Below are positions 44,781 to 56,632 of a stretch of DNA of 64,000 nt, piece by piece (position 1 is the first letter of the stretch; every line of letters starts with the position of its first letter). The notes under the pieces were generated by a model. That model had not been told where the DNA came from and ran no database searches. It saw nothing but the letters and a program-made list of their open reading frames with translations. The position numbers and the translations under genes were made by a program. The stretch comes from Sorex araneus. Its lineage: Eukaryota; Chordata; Mammalia; Eulipotyphla; Soricidae. The stretch is taken from NCBI RefSeq assembly GCF_027595985.1, contig NC_073306.1, forward strand, positions 80,700,599 to 80,764,598, given 5' to 3'.

Positions 44781-45182
44781 CATTCCCCATGGTTTAGTTT
44801 TGAAAACGAGTTATATTCCTTCCAAAGAGCATAAATTGGGAGAAACATGCAGATCACTGAACAAGTCCCTTCTGCTCATTAAATAATCCCTGATTATTCG
44901 GGCCTAAAGCAACTATATGCAAATTGTAGGTAAGCAAAACCCACTGAGTATGTCATTCCCTGCACCAGACCTTTCCTTACTCTCAAATCACCACTATATT
45001 ATCCATCTGAAGACTAGTCTGTTTCATCCAGGTGTTCCGTTTCGAGAAAATGTTGACTCAAATTATAGGGTAGGAGAAGCTATTTGAATTCAACCTCTTC
45101 AAGCCTGTTTTTTCTCTTTCCCAAAGCCCCTCCCTCCTCTCGGATTTCTCTCCTCGTTAAAAGTCAGAAAACTTTATATCTG

Positions 45183-45350
45183 GGTGCTGGAGTGATAGCA
45201 CAGCAGGTAGGGCGCTTGCCTTGCACGCCGCCGACCTGGGTTCGATCCCCAGCATCCCATATGGTCCCCTGAGTACCGCCAGGGGTAATTCCTGAGTGCA
45301 GAGCTAGGAGTGACCCCTGTGCATCGCTGGGTGTGACCCAAAAAGCAAAA
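45183..45350 (+). repeat. Type-A SINE with target duplication
   Basis: Near-canonical copy. AAAACTTTAT(A/G)TCTGG occurs on both sides. Confidence 0.95.
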
Positions 45351-45544
45351 AAAAAAACCCCAAAAACTTTATGTCTGGCATTTGAAATCATGGCATAAAT
45401 GTAAATATATTTATTAATAAAGTTTTGCATAAATATGTAATGAGACATGATAAGCTTTTAAGTAGACAAAATAGGCTAGTAATATTTGACACAATTTTTA
45501 AAATGACCATAAATTGGCAATGTATAAAACTTTTTGTTGGGAGG

Positions 45545-45695
45545 GAGAGGAGGTATTGGACCACACTTGATGGAGCTCAATATATGCTCCTGGCTGTGTT
45601 CAGGGGTCACTCCTAGCAGTGCTTGGGGATCATATTTGGTGCCAGGGATCAAACCAGAGTTGACCACATGCAAGGAAAGTTACTTAATACTTACC
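45545..45695 (-). repeat. Old antisense SINE
   Basis: GTTCAGGGGTCACTCCTAGC and GACCACATGCAAGG. Confidence 0.75.
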
Positions 45696-45995
45696 TGGCA
45701 GGGGAGATACCATGATCACCAAAGGTGGTTTTCCCAGAGTGAGGCCTATCCATTGCACTCTGGGTATGTTGACCCCTGTGATTGCTCAAAATTTGGGAAA
45801 CTTGACTGCATATTTTGTGGTAGTAGGGGATTGTGTTCACACTCGTTCCTGAAAAAAAAAACAGTAACTTAGCCTCTGTACTCTTTCTCCAACCCTAAAA
45901 CTGCTTTTTAAATAGAATAGCACTATATGAATTCTATATATTAGAAAACTTTATCATCATTATCTCAGAAGAGCTATTGAGAAATAGTTCCTTTG

Positions 45996-46162
45996 TAGGG
46001 ACAAGGTTGGGTCATGCTCAGTCCTACCCGGGGTTTAATCCTGGCTCTTGCTCTAGGGTCACCCCGGGGGTGTAGGGATGCCACATGTGGTGCTGGGAGT
46101 CGAACTAAGGTTGACCAAGTGTAAGGAAAATACCTCAATACCTGTACTATCTCTCCTGCTTG
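45996..46162 (-). repeat. Old antisense SINE
   Basis: TAATCCTGGCTCTTGCTC and GTGGTGCTGGGAGTCGAAC. Confidence 0.75.
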
Positions 46163-46261
46163 AGAAATAGTGACTTTGATAATAGTACTAGATGTCACAC
46201 AAAAGCTATAAAATACTGGGTGTTCTTTCCCAATGGACATCAAACAAGATACACACTTATG

Positions 46262-46425
46262 GGACCATAGAGATAGTACAGAGTTAGGTGCTTGTCTTGC
46301 ATGCAGCCAACCTGGGTTTGACACCAGTACCAGATATGATCCTCTAAGCCCCACCAGTAGTGATGCCTGAGTGCCGAGCAGGAGTATCTCCAGAGCACGC
46401 ATGGGTGTGGCCCAAAAACAAATAA
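46262..46425 (+). repeat. Diverged type-A SINE
   Basis: CATAGAGATAGTACAGAG head, CTTGCATGCAGCCAACCTGG, and the end GGGTGTGGCCCAAAAAC. Confidence 0.8.
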
Positions 46426-46429
46426 TAAA

Positions 46430-47440
46430 ATTAGAAATACATATTTTTGAGACTTTTAACAAAATTAGCTCTGATAAAGCTATTTGCCAAAAAAAGATTT
46501 TCTCTCCTAGTTTTTCCCCACTTCAATTTGCATCCCTTTAAAAATGTTTTGAGCTGACGGAGGCAGTTTCTTTGAGTCATCATCATAAGCATCCGTATGG
46601 AGCACATTCGTCATTACTCAAGCACTGAGGCAAGCGAGGGTTCTTTGTACATACAGCTGAGCATGTGAAGGAGAAATGATATTCTCCATTGGAATATGGC
46701 CGCATGTAAAATGGGAGTCCTCCTTATGTTAAGAATAGGAACTAGAAAAAAGTGTTTGCTTTAAAAAAAAAAAAAGTATTCTCTGCTTCTCTGCTATTAT
46801 CTAAAGTTACCAGGAAAAAAATCTGCATGGATACAGAGGCTTACAACCATGGTTTGATCCAGGGGCCATATATGATCCCCTGAGAACTATCAGGAATAAT
46901 AGTTCAGAGCAAAGAATGATGTTTAATATATTGTTTAATATATTATTACTCCATTATTAATAATAGCAATAAGTGAATTTTTAAGATACTTTAAATTTTT
47001 GAAATAGGTGTTACAGTCACATAATTTCTTTTTTTTTACTTTTAGATAAATTCATTTTGCTACTTTTAAAAGTCTTTTTAAAATTTTAAATACACTGAAC
47101 TATTGTCCTAGAAAAAACAGCTCCAAAATTGAATTTCAGATTTACATAATTTCAGAGTATAATGCAAAACATAGTTGTTGTCCATGAAATGCAAATTTGT
47201 GCTGCTTCAGGCTGGAAAAATCAGATTTCTAACATATATGCATGGTACTACTACAAAATGCTTTTCAGATAAAGCCAGAGGCAGAAGTTTTTAGTCATTA
47301 ATTTATTTAGGAAGTATTCCTTATCAGGTTTTGCATATACTAGTCGTTGTGTTAGCTATATTTATTGCTTTTACTGTCTCTTGGAGTCGCCAGAATTCCT
47401 GAAAAATTATTTTACCTTTTTTTTCTTTTATAGATAATTC
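46430..47440. other. EPHX4 intron 2, unique AT-rich sequence
   Basis: No gene signal. Only a SINE relic at about 46825-46920 is suspected. Confidence 0.45.
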
Positions 47441-47465
47441 CATGGGTATATATTTTGTACTTGCT

Positions 47466-47930
47466 TTCCTTTCCTTTTTAATTTTTTTTAAAAAATTTAA
47501 TGAATCACCATAAGATACAGTTACAGACTGATAAACTTTCGTGCTTACATTTCAGCCATACAATGATCAAGTACCCATCCCCACACCCATGACCATTCTC
47601 TACCACCAATGTTCCCAGCATCCCTCTCACCACCACCCCATCCCCCTCCGCACCCCGCCTCTGTAGCAGGCAGATTCCCTTTTACTCTCTCTCTCTCTCC
47701 TTTAGGATGTTGTGGTCTGCAATGCAGGTATTAAGTGGCCATCATGTTCAGTCTGTAGTCTATTTTCAGCACACATCTCCCATTCCGAGAGGGTCCTCCA
47801 AGCATCCTTTACTTGGTGGTCCTTTCTCTTCTTGAGCTGCCTTTTCCCCCAGCATGTGAAGCATGCTTCCAAGCCGTGGGGCAATACTCTAGGTCTTTAT
47901 CTCTACTATCCTTGGGTGTTAGTCTCCACG
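47466..47930 (-). mobile_element. 5'-truncated L1, antisense
   Basis: L1 3' UTR only, with its A-tail complement at the left. An approximate duplication (GGGTATATATTTTGTACTTG at 47442, GGGTATATTTTGTATTTG at 47933) brackets it. Confidence 0.85.
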
Positions 47931-47983
47931 ATGGGTATATTTTGTATTTGAAAAATATTGCTGGAATATATACCTATATTAAA

Positions 47984-48087
47984 ACCTGGGTTTGATCCTG
48001 GCATCCCATATGGTCCCAGGTGCACTGCCAGGGGTGATTCTTGAGTGCATAGCCAGGATTAACTCCTGAGCATCTCTGGGTGTGGCT
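47984..48087 (+). repeat. 3' part of a type-A SINE
   Basis: Starts at the B-box region (CCTGGGTTTGATCCTGGC) and runs to TGGGTGTGGCT, where a type-B SINE is inserted. Confidence 0.85.
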
Positions 48088-48343
48088 CTGCACTGTAGCA
48101 CTGTCGCACTGTCGTCCCATTGTTCATTGATTTGCTCGATCGAACACCAGTAACATCTTCATTGTGAGACTTGTTACTGTTTTTGGCTTATCGAATATAC
48201 CAGCGGTAGCTTGCCAGGCTCTGCTGTGTGCGTGGGATACTCTCGGTAGCTTGCCGGGCTCTCTGAGAGGGATGGAGGATTCCAACCCAGGTCAGCCACA
48301 TGCAAGGCAAACGCCCTACCCACTGTGCTATCGCTCCAGTCCC
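48088..48343 (-). repeat. Type-B SINE, antisense, nested in type-A
   Basis: Complete antisense copy. GGGTGTGGCT is repeated on both sides (about 48078 and about 48344). Confidence 0.94.
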
Positions 48344-48494
48344 GGGTGTGGCTACATGCAAAATTCAGGTGACAGTCACATAATTTCTAACACAATTTTA
48401 AGTGTAGGATTATACACATTAGTTGGATTCAAATTTCTACCTTAAACTTTCAAATTAATCGTAATGAAGGCACAGATACTTCAGATACTAAAAC

Positions 48495-48682
48495 AGGGGC
48501 TGGAGTGGCAGCTCAGCGGGTAGGGCATTTGCCATGCACACAGCCGATCCGGGTTCGATTCCCAGCATCCCATATGGTCCCCTGAGCACCGCCAGGGGTA
48601 ATTCCTGAGTGCAGAGCCAGGAGTGACCTCTGTGCATTGCCAGGTGTGACGTGTGACTCAAAAAGCAAAAGAAAAAAAACAA
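48495..48682 (+). repeat. Type-A SINE
   Basis: Near-canonical copy with a small duplication GTGTGACGTGTGAC near the 3' end. Confidence 0.94.
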
Positions 48683-48933
48683 AAAAATATTAAATCAATA
48701 TATGCGTATTTTATTTATCTATTTTCACATTACTAATTTACCTTTTTCCATATAGCAGAAGTAACAATGTATATTTTAATAAAATTTGAATTCAAGTGCA
48801 AATTTCCTAAAGGAATTGGGGATTTTAATTGATACTGATTCAAGGCTTGAACTGGTGCAAAGATGTATTGTTCTGGTACTCATAGCATATTATGATTTTA
48901 TTCTTTCATTTATCTTTTGTTCCACTTTTTATT

Positions 48934-49100
48934 TTGGCTTTTTGGGTCACACCCGGTGATGCACAGGGGTTACTCCTGGCTCTGCACTCAGGAATTACTC
49001 CTGGCGGTGCTCAGGGGACCACATGAGATGCTGAGAATCGAACCTGGGTCAGCTGTGTGCAAGGCAAATGCCCTGCCCACTGTGCTATCACTCCAGCTCC
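48934..49100 (-). repeat. Type-A SINE, antisense
   Basis: Near-canonical antisense copy flanked by GTTCCACTT and GTTTCACTT. Confidence 0.94.
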
Positions 49101-49104
49101 TTGT

Positions 49105-49470
49105 TTCACTTATTTAACAAATATTTATTGAGCACTTTGGTATGCTCCACACTCTACCAGACAATTCAGGGGTCTCACAATCAAGTTGAAGTACATACAA
49201 AAGCAGCACATCATAAGTGTCCAGTGCTTGCAGAGTCTGCTTACAGGTATGAGTGCATAGAAGGAGCCCACCAGCCTGCCTGGAGGAGAGATGGCCTGGA
49301 AAGCCTCCTAGAATAAATGCCGTCATGAACAAGAGTTCACTGAGGGCTGAAGGACAATGCATTTGGAGAGTAGGTGGAAAGTTGAGTGGTATGGTATTTA
49401 AAGCAAAGGAAATCATATGAACAAAGCCATAAAAGCAAAATAACAGCAGTAATAATACCAATATTTTCCC
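49105..49470 (-). repeat. L2-like ancient LINE 3' end
   Basis: AACAAATATTTATTGAGCAC followed by text typical of the reverse complement of an L2 3' end (AGGAGAGATGGCCTGGAAAG, GAGGGCTGAAGGA). Old and diverged. Confidence 0.5.
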
Positions 49471-49489
49471 AAAAGTTTGTGCCACAGAG

Positions 49490-49705
49490 GCAGCGGATTG
49501 TAAACTCAGAGGCCCAGTTACATGGATTTAAATCCTGGCTCTGTTCTTTGCTAATTCTCATGATTTTGGCATATGAGTTAAGAGCTCTCTGCATCTTTTT
49601 CTTCATCTATAAAGTGGATATAATCATACTACTAAAAAAGCTTTTTTTGATGATCAACATTGTTATGTAGGAACAATGAAGAACTGTACCTAGCATATTG
49701 TAAGA
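49490..49705 (+). repeat. MIR-like ancient SINE
   Basis: Follows the MIR consensus: GGATTTAAATCCTGGCTCTG, TTTTCTTCATCTATAAAGTG, TTGTTATGTAGGAACAATGA and GTACCTAGCATATTGTAAG. Confidence 0.7.
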
Positions 49706-49895
49706 ATGACCCAATAATCAAATAATCAAATCCTGGAGGTTTTATCTGCAAGAATAAAAAAACTTGTGCTTCATGTGATAGATAACATGAGTGAAAAAAA
49801 TGTTGGTGGTAGTGATGGGAGGGTCTTTCAGGGATCAAACCAGTATCTCATATGTGCAAGACATGCATTTTATGGCAGAACTAAATCTCTAGCCC

Positions 49896-50382
49896 TGCTT
49901 TTTCTGGCCAGAACTGCCTTCTTCCAGTAAATCATCAGAATGGCCAACACAAAGGGAAAGAGAAGAGACCCCTGCTATGTGTTCTCTAGACCTTTCAGAA
50001 AACAAAGAGGTCTACAAAAACGGTGATATTGTAAACATGAAGGGAATGGGCACTGTTTGCAAAGGAAGGCTCACAAATGTTCCCATGGCAAAACTGGAGG
50101 CGTCCGGTGTTACCCAGCATGCTGTTGGCATTGCTGTAAGCACACAACTGCAAGATTCTTGCCAGGAAAATTACTGTTCATATTGAGCATATTGAGCACT
50201 CTAAAAGTCAGGATAGCTTCCTGAAACATGTGTGAAGGAGAATTATCAAGTGAGAAAGGAAGCCAAAGAAGGATATTTGGGTTCAGCTGAAATGCCAGCC
50301 TCTTTCACCTAGAGAAGCACACAGGGTAATAACCAATGAGAAGGTGCTGGGGTGGCTTGTTTCCCTAAGAATTCATGCCATT
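49896..50382 (+). pseudogene. RPL21: RPL21 processed pseudogene
   Basis: Intronless copy of the mRNA for large-subunit ribosomal protein eL21. The leader (TTTTCTGGCCAGAACTGCC) and start (ATG at 49940) give MANTKGKRRDPCYVFSRPFR. About 30 bp are lost before the KKGDIVDIKG-type block (YKNGDIVNMKGMGTV), with later shifts, stops and deletions. HKCSHGKTG, SQDSFLKHV and a decayed C-terminus are recognisable in changing frames. The disabled frame and absence of introns mark an L1-mediated retrocopy. It lies in EPHX4 intron 2 on the same strand and cannot make the ribosomal protein. Confidence 0.9.
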
Positions 50383-50384
50383 AT

Positions 50385-50482
50385 ATTTTATTTTATTTTA
50401 TTTTTATTTTATTTTATTTCATCTTAGTTTTTCAGGGCTTTTATTTTATTTTATTTATTTTATTTCATCTTAGTTTTTCAGG
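50385..50482 (+). repeat. (TTTTA)n tract with a 47-bp-offset duplication
   Basis: ATCTTAGTTTTTCAGGGCT occurs at 50421 and 50468, each preceded by TTTTA repeats, so a unit of about 47 bp was tandemly duplicated. The second copy runs into a SINE. Confidence 0.9.
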
Positions 50483-50718
50483 GCTGGAGCGATAGCACAG
50501 CGGGTAGGGCATTTGCTTTGCACACAGCCGACCTGGGTTCAATTCCTCCATTCCTCTCGGAGAGCCCAGCAAGCTGCAGAGAGTATTCCGCCCACATGGC
50601 AGAGCCTAGCATAGCATGTTCAATATGCCAAAAATAGTAACAACAAGTCTTACAATGGAGACATTACTGGTGCCCACTCGAGCAAATCGGTGAAAAATGG
50701 GATGACAGTGCTACAGTG
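50482..50718 (+). repeat. Type-B SINE
   Basis: Complete copy with the tail GATGACAGTGCTACAGTGCA. TTAGTTTT lies on both sides. Confidence 0.92.
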
Positions 50719-50721
50719 CAT

Positions 50722-50884
50722 TTTAGTTTTGAGGCCACATCTGGCGATGCTCAGGGGTTACTCCTGGCTCTGCACTCAAGGATCACTCCTGATAGTGCTC
50801 AGGACTATATGGGATGTCAGGGATCAAATCCCAGTCGACAGCTCGAAAGGCAAACACCCTCCCACTGCACTATCACTCTAGTCC
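50722..50884 (-). repeat. Antisense type-A SINE
   Basis: Moderately diverged copy immediately following the type-B element. Confidence 0.88.
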
Positions 50885-50917
50885 CCATAATAGATATTTT
50901 AAAAAATAAAAATATTG

Positions 50918-51090
50918 GGGGCTGGAGTGATAGTACAGCGGATAGTGCGTTTGCCTTTCACGTGGCCAGCCCGTGTTAGATTCTCAGCATCCTATATATT
51001 CCCCCGAGCACCGCCAGGAGTAAGTCCTGAGTGCAAAGCTAGGAGTAACCCCTGTGCACTGCTGGGTGTGAACCAAAAAGCAAAACAAAA
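50918..51090 (+). repeat. Type-A SINE
   Basis: Head GGAGTGATAGTACAGCGG and a standard body and tail. It forms an inverted pair with the copy at 50722. Confidence 0.92.
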
Positions 51091-51227
51091 AAAACACTAC
51101 AATTGTTTCCATACTAGATTTTTAGACATACAATGTCCAAACACCAGTGCTGTCACCACTGTCACCTTCTTTCTACCAATGTATTCAGCTTCCCTTTCCT
51201 CACCCAGCATGACTCTTTAACAGGCGA

Positions 51228-51455
51228 ATAATTATTTATTTTTTTAAATGTAAATGTAACACTGTGAGATACAATTACAGACTTACTTTCATGATTACGT
51301 TTTAATCATACAGTGATTGAGTACCCATCCCTCCACCAGTGCCCATTCTCCACCACCAATTTTCCCAGTATGCCTCCTCTCACCCTCACCCGATCTCCCC
51401 TCTGCCTCTGTGGCAGGCACATTCCCTTTTACTCTCTCTCTCTCTCCTATTGGGT
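51228..51455 (-). mobile_element. L1 3' UTR fragment, antisense
   Basis: Same L1 3' UTR type as at 47466 (CACCCATCCCTCCACCAG region), ending in a CT tract. Confidence 0.82.
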
Positions 51456-51464
51456 AACAGGTGC

Positions 51465-54400
51465 TTAAAAAATTTTAAACACCATGATTTACAAAGTTGT
51501 ACAGAATACAGTTGTTTCAGGCATTCCGGCATTCAGCAAACACCAATCCCACCACCAGTGTGATCTTCCCTTCACCAGTGTTCGCATTTTCCCACTCACC
51601 CATTAAGCCTGCCCATTTATGCCTAAGGAGGCATAAACGAATTTACTTCATATTGCTTGTTACAGCAAAACAGCAAGTGGAATTGTCAGAAAATAGATCA
51701 ATAAAAGTCAATTTGTGATCATTGTTGTGTCTCACAATGTTACTAAGGTCATTGAAGATTCACTGAGCTGCTTGGTGCTGATTGAGCCTTTTTTGTTACT
51801 GTTTTGCTCAGTGAGCCTGGTGGAGATTGTGCAATTTCCCCATCAGTTTTGCTGTGTTCCTACTGGGCTGTTAATATTTGTGAAATGTAGGAATACGGAG
51901 CTGGACCATTTATAGATCAGAGGAGGTCAGGTGTGGCAGCTGTGGTGCCTCTCTGGAAGAGAGAGGTATCTGCCTTCCCTGACTCCAAGAAGGCCTCAGA
52001 GTTTTCAGCCCAGAGGCCAATCTATCTCTGGCGGCTTTTCCTTAACAGACACATTTTGAAGATTAATTATTGTGATTTGGAAAACATGATTCAGTATTGA
52101 TGGCTCTATGGTCTAGATATGTACATATATCACATCTCTACACCACTTGATGTGTTTGATGCCCTACCCTCTGCCCCTTTTATCTCCTGTCTACCTCATG
52201 TTACTTTCCCCTTCCATTTCTCTTCTTCCCTGGTTTTTTCATTTCTGTAATCCACGGTCAAAGATTTCCCCAATGTTGACACCTTCTTTTCCTTATCATG
52301 TCATTCTGTATAGGTGTTATTTTGTTATTTTGTCTTTCTTCTGACTTACTTCAGTTAACATGATATCCTCCAGCTCCATCCAAGTTGCAGTGAATTGCAT
52401 TATTTCATCCTTCTCTGCAGCTGCGTAGTATTTGTGTAAATATACCATAAGTTTATTATCCACTCATCTGTCATAGGTCACCTGGGTTAATGCCATATCC
52501 TAGCTATTGTACTAAGTGCTGAAATGATCAATGGTGTGTATATGTCCTTTCCAAGTATAGATTTTGTGTCTTGGGGATATACCAAGAAGTGGAATTGCTG
52601 GTTGTGTGGAAGCTTTATTCGTATTTTTTGAGGAACCTCCATAATTTTTTCCATAAAGGTTGAACCAAAGAACATTCCTATTAAGAATAGCTGAGAGTTC
52701 CTTTTTTACCGTATCTCCATTAATATAGGTTGTTTCTACTCTTTTTGATACATGCCATTCTCACAGGTGTGAGATTATATCTCTTTGTCATCTGATTTGA
52801 ATTTTATTGATAATAAGCGACGATGAACACTTTTTTTCATATGCCTATTGAATATTTTGTCTTTAAGGAAATATTAGTTCATTTTCATTCACCATTTTTT
52901 GAGAGGGTTTTTGGATTTTTGTTGTTGATCGTTATGAGTGTTATATATGTTGGGTATAAACTCTTTATGTGATGTGTTGAGTGCATGAGTGCAAATATTT
53001 TCTTCAATTTCTCTGGATTTGTTTTAGTTTCAGCTCATATTTCTTTTGCTATGCAAAAACTCTTTAATTTTCCACAGTGTATTTTATTGATTTGTGTTAA
53101 TTCAAGGTCCTTGATCCACTTTGAATTGATCTGTGTAAAGTGTGAGATATTGACTCAAATTCTTCTTCTTTTTTAATATGTAACTATCTAATTTTCCCAA
53201 CACCATTTGTTCAAAAGATTATCTCTAATCCATTTCCTGTACCCAGCTCCAGTCAAAAATTAGTTGACATTATGTCTGGTGTTTTGTTTTTGTATTGTAA
53301 TTTTTAACTCATTAGTCAGAAAATCCTTATCTAGTACTGTGATGTTTTGATTAATATAGCTTTATAATATAGTTTTAAGTTAGGTAAAAATTTATTTCTA
53401 ATTTATTTCTGTGTGGCTTTGGCTATTGTGGATGCTTTATGATTCTAGAAAAACTTTATTAGTGACTGTTCTAAGTTATTGAAGAATGTCATTGTAATTC
53501 TGATGGGAATTTCACTGAATCTATGTAACACTTTAGGTTGGATTATAAATTTGACAATATTTATTTTTCCAATCATTGAATTTGGAATTTTTTTCATTTT
53601 CCTTAGGTCCTTTTATATTTCTTTCATTAGATAACTTAAAGTTTTTATGGTACAGGTCTTTTGAATCTTAAGTTGATTCCTAGGTATTTAATATTTTTGG
53701 ACATTGTCTTGAATTGTCTTTTTTTATCACTTCTTCCACTGATTTATTATTTGTATATGGCAATGAAAAATACTTTGTGTATTGACTTTATAACCTGCTG
53801 CTTTCCTGTATTGGTATATTGTTTCTAAGAGCTGTTTCTTGTACTCTTAAGGACCTTCTGTGTATAGTATTATTTCATCTGAAAATGGTAATAGTTTGAT
53901 TTCTTCTTTCCTAATATGGATCTTTTTAATTTCTTTTTATTGCCTGATTTCTGTTGCTAGTAATTGTAACACTGTATTGTGTAAAAGTGGAGACAGTGGA
54001 CATTTTTTTTTTGTGCCTGATCTCAGAAGGAATGTTTTTAGATTTTTACCACTGAGAATGGTATTGGCTGTGGGTTTGTGACAGGTGGCCATTACTACTT
54101 TAAGGAAGATTCATTCTATCCCTATTTTGTTGAGGGGTTTTTTGTGTTTTTTTTCTTTTTGGGTCACACCGGCGATACACAGGGGTTATTCCTAGCTCAT
54201 GCACTCAGTAATTACTCCTGACGATGCTCGGGGAACCATATGTGATGCTGGGAATCGAACCTGGGTTGGCCGTGTGCAAGGCAAACACCCTACCCACTGT
54301 GCTATTGCTCCAGCCCCGAGGGTTTTTATTATGAGTGGATGTTATATTTTTTCAAAAACTTTCTCTGTGTTGATTTTTTAATCATAAAATTTTCATATAA

Positions 54401-55556
54401 ATTTGATTTTTTCTTTAATTTATATGGTGTATGCTGATTTGTGTATGTTGAAACATCTTTGTGTCCCTGGAATGAATTTCACTTGATTATTGTGATACAA
54501 TCTTTATGATATGTTGTTGAATAGGTACACTAAGATTTTGCTGAGGATTTTTGCATCAAAGTTTATCAGGGAACTTGGTCTGGATTTTTCTTCTTTAGTA
54601 GTATCTCTGTTTTGGGTATTAGCGAAATGTTGCTTATATCAAGCTGTTTGGAAAGATTCCTGTTTCTTTTATATTTTGGAACAGTTTGAAAAGTAAAGGT
54701 AATAAAGTTTTTTTGTATGTTTTGTTTTGTTTTGTTTTGTTTTTTGAAGACTTGCTATTACTCACCAATGAGTCTGTCTGGCTAAGGGCTTTTATTCTTG
54801 GGAGAGATTCTTAGTAACTGTTTAAATTTCCCTGCTTTCCCTGTTCAGTTTTTAAATTTTTTTCTTCACTCAGTTTTGGAAGGTTGCATGATTCTGAGAA
54901 TCTGTGTATTTTTCTGGCTTCTCCAGCTAAGCAATATAAAGTTATTCATAGTAACTTCTCATGATATCTTGAATTTCTGAGGAATAGCTTGTAATTCTTT
55001 TTCATTTTTGATCAGATTTATTTGGGCATTTCCTCTTGCTTTCCCTCAGAATCTAGCCAAGGGTTTGTTTGTCTTGTGTAGTCTTTCAAAGGGTCAGCTC
55101 CTGGTTTATTGTCCGCTTGATTTCTATGTTACTGATTTCTACTCTATTTATATTATTTCCTTACTTTTACTAATTTTATGATTCATTTGTTGTTTCTTCT
55201 CTAGGTGTTTAAGATGTGCAATAGGTTGCTTATTTGAGCTTTTTCTTCTTTGCTAATGAAGGCCTGTATTGCTATAAATTTCTCCTTTAATATTGTTTTT
55301 GCTGAGTTCCATAGATTCTGATTTATTTCTTCATTCTCATTTCTTTCAAGGAATCTTTTTATATCTTCTTTGATTTCCTATTTGATCCAGTTTTTACTTA
55401 ACAACATTTAGTTCTGTTTCCAAGTTCTGTTTCCCACTTTCTATTTATGGCGAGTTTCTATCTTCACGGTACTGTGGTCTGAGAATATGCTTGATATGAT
55501 TTCTATATTTGAAATTTTATGCATGCTTGATTTGTGACCTCGTATCTGTTCTCAAT
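51465..55556 (-). mobile_element. Old L1, about 4 kb, antisense
   Basis: The minus strand carries the 3' UTR of an older subfamily (ACACCATGATTTACAAAG at its end) and most of ORF2 in decayed form. One minus frame retains a motif related to the ORF2 C-terminus (KIRIKLPHNQQFHFLVYPQD). Parts equivalent to the reverse-transcriptase region lie at about 53600-55400. It hosts the SINE at 54148-54317 and is cut at its inner end by the composite element at 55571. Confidence 0.85.
54148..54317 (-). repeat. Type-A SINE, antisense, in old L1
   Basis: Near-canonical antisense copy. GAGGGTTTTT flanks both sides. Confidence 0.94.
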
Positions 55557-56554
55557 GGGTGTTTTTTTTTAATTTAAATTTTATTGAATCACCATGTGGA
55601 GGGTTACAAAGTTCTCATGATTATGTCAGTTATACTGTACTCAAACACCCTTCCCTTCACCCGTGCCCATATTCCATCACCAACCACCCCATTATACCTC
55701 CCGCCCCCTCCCACCCCCCCAGTCCCCGCCCTTGTAAGTGATAAGTTTCACTTCGTTTACGCTTTATCTTGGTTACAGTCCATGTTTCAACACATAATTC
55801 ACTATTGTTGCTAGGGTTTCCCCCCAAAAAAGAGAAGACAGTCCCACTGTCAAGGAAGCATTTGATGGCTCTCCATTGCTGAGAATGTAGAGATATTAAG
55901 TACCGCTGTTTGTTACATAACTTTTCTATTTTTTCCCCCCCTCGTCCCGCGCCACCGAGATCACGCCTGTTTAGTAATCACCACGCTGCCTGACAAAGGG
56001 AAACAAACCAAAAGAGATGGTTATTTCTCGTCATCAGCCGGCGTGGGGCTCTAGCTTAGTTGATAGTCTGGTATAATGTCTGCAAGCAGTTTCTGGAACC
56101 AAAAGTAATACGCTGGTATCGGCCCCGGCTCAAGGTTCCACCAGCGTCCCGCTGTTCCAAGTACATAATAATTTATTCCCTTGCATCCGATTCCCACGCC
56201 ACCAGGTCCGTGTCAGCTTAATGGACATCATACTATGGTTAACGCCATGCCGCGTTTTTTCCCGAGAAAGAAGGATATTTCTTCTCAGCCGGCGTGGGGA
56301 TATGGCTTAGTTCAGTCTATAGAGATGGCTACCACTTTGGTGGCCTTCAATATTTCAGCAAAAGACTTACTATTCTTGTTAGGATTTCCCACCAAAGTCC
56401 GACCCGTTAAAGTCCAGGGAAAATTCTGCCTAAAATTCTATCGCTACAATCTTTTACCCTTTAACAAAAAACTTAGTACTATTGTTTGGAGTTTCCCCCC
56501 ACGTTAAGCCCTGCCAAAAAGGAACATTTACACGTTGCTGACAATCAAACAATC

Positions 56555-56584
56555 AAAAGATATTAGGTCTTCCTAATATCTTTT
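56555..56584. repeat. Perfect hairpin, 13-bp stem
   Basis: AAAAGATATTAGG, loop TCTT, CCTAATATCTTTT. Inside the composite element. Confidence 0.98.
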
Positions 56585-56591
56585 GGAAGAT

Positions 56592-56632
56592 ATTTAAGCA
56601 GAGAGCATCCCCACATGGCTCTCTGCTTAAAT
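56592..56632. repeat. Perfect hairpin, 15-bp stem
   Basis: ATTTAAGCAGAGAGC, 11-base loop, GCTCTCTGCTTAAAT. Only 7 bases separate it from the previous hairpin. Confidence 0.98.

Noticed and set aside
56181..56507. 108-codon plus-strand ORF in the composite element
   Set aside because: It runs antisense to the element, has no recognisable motif and lies over repeated modules; treated as chance.
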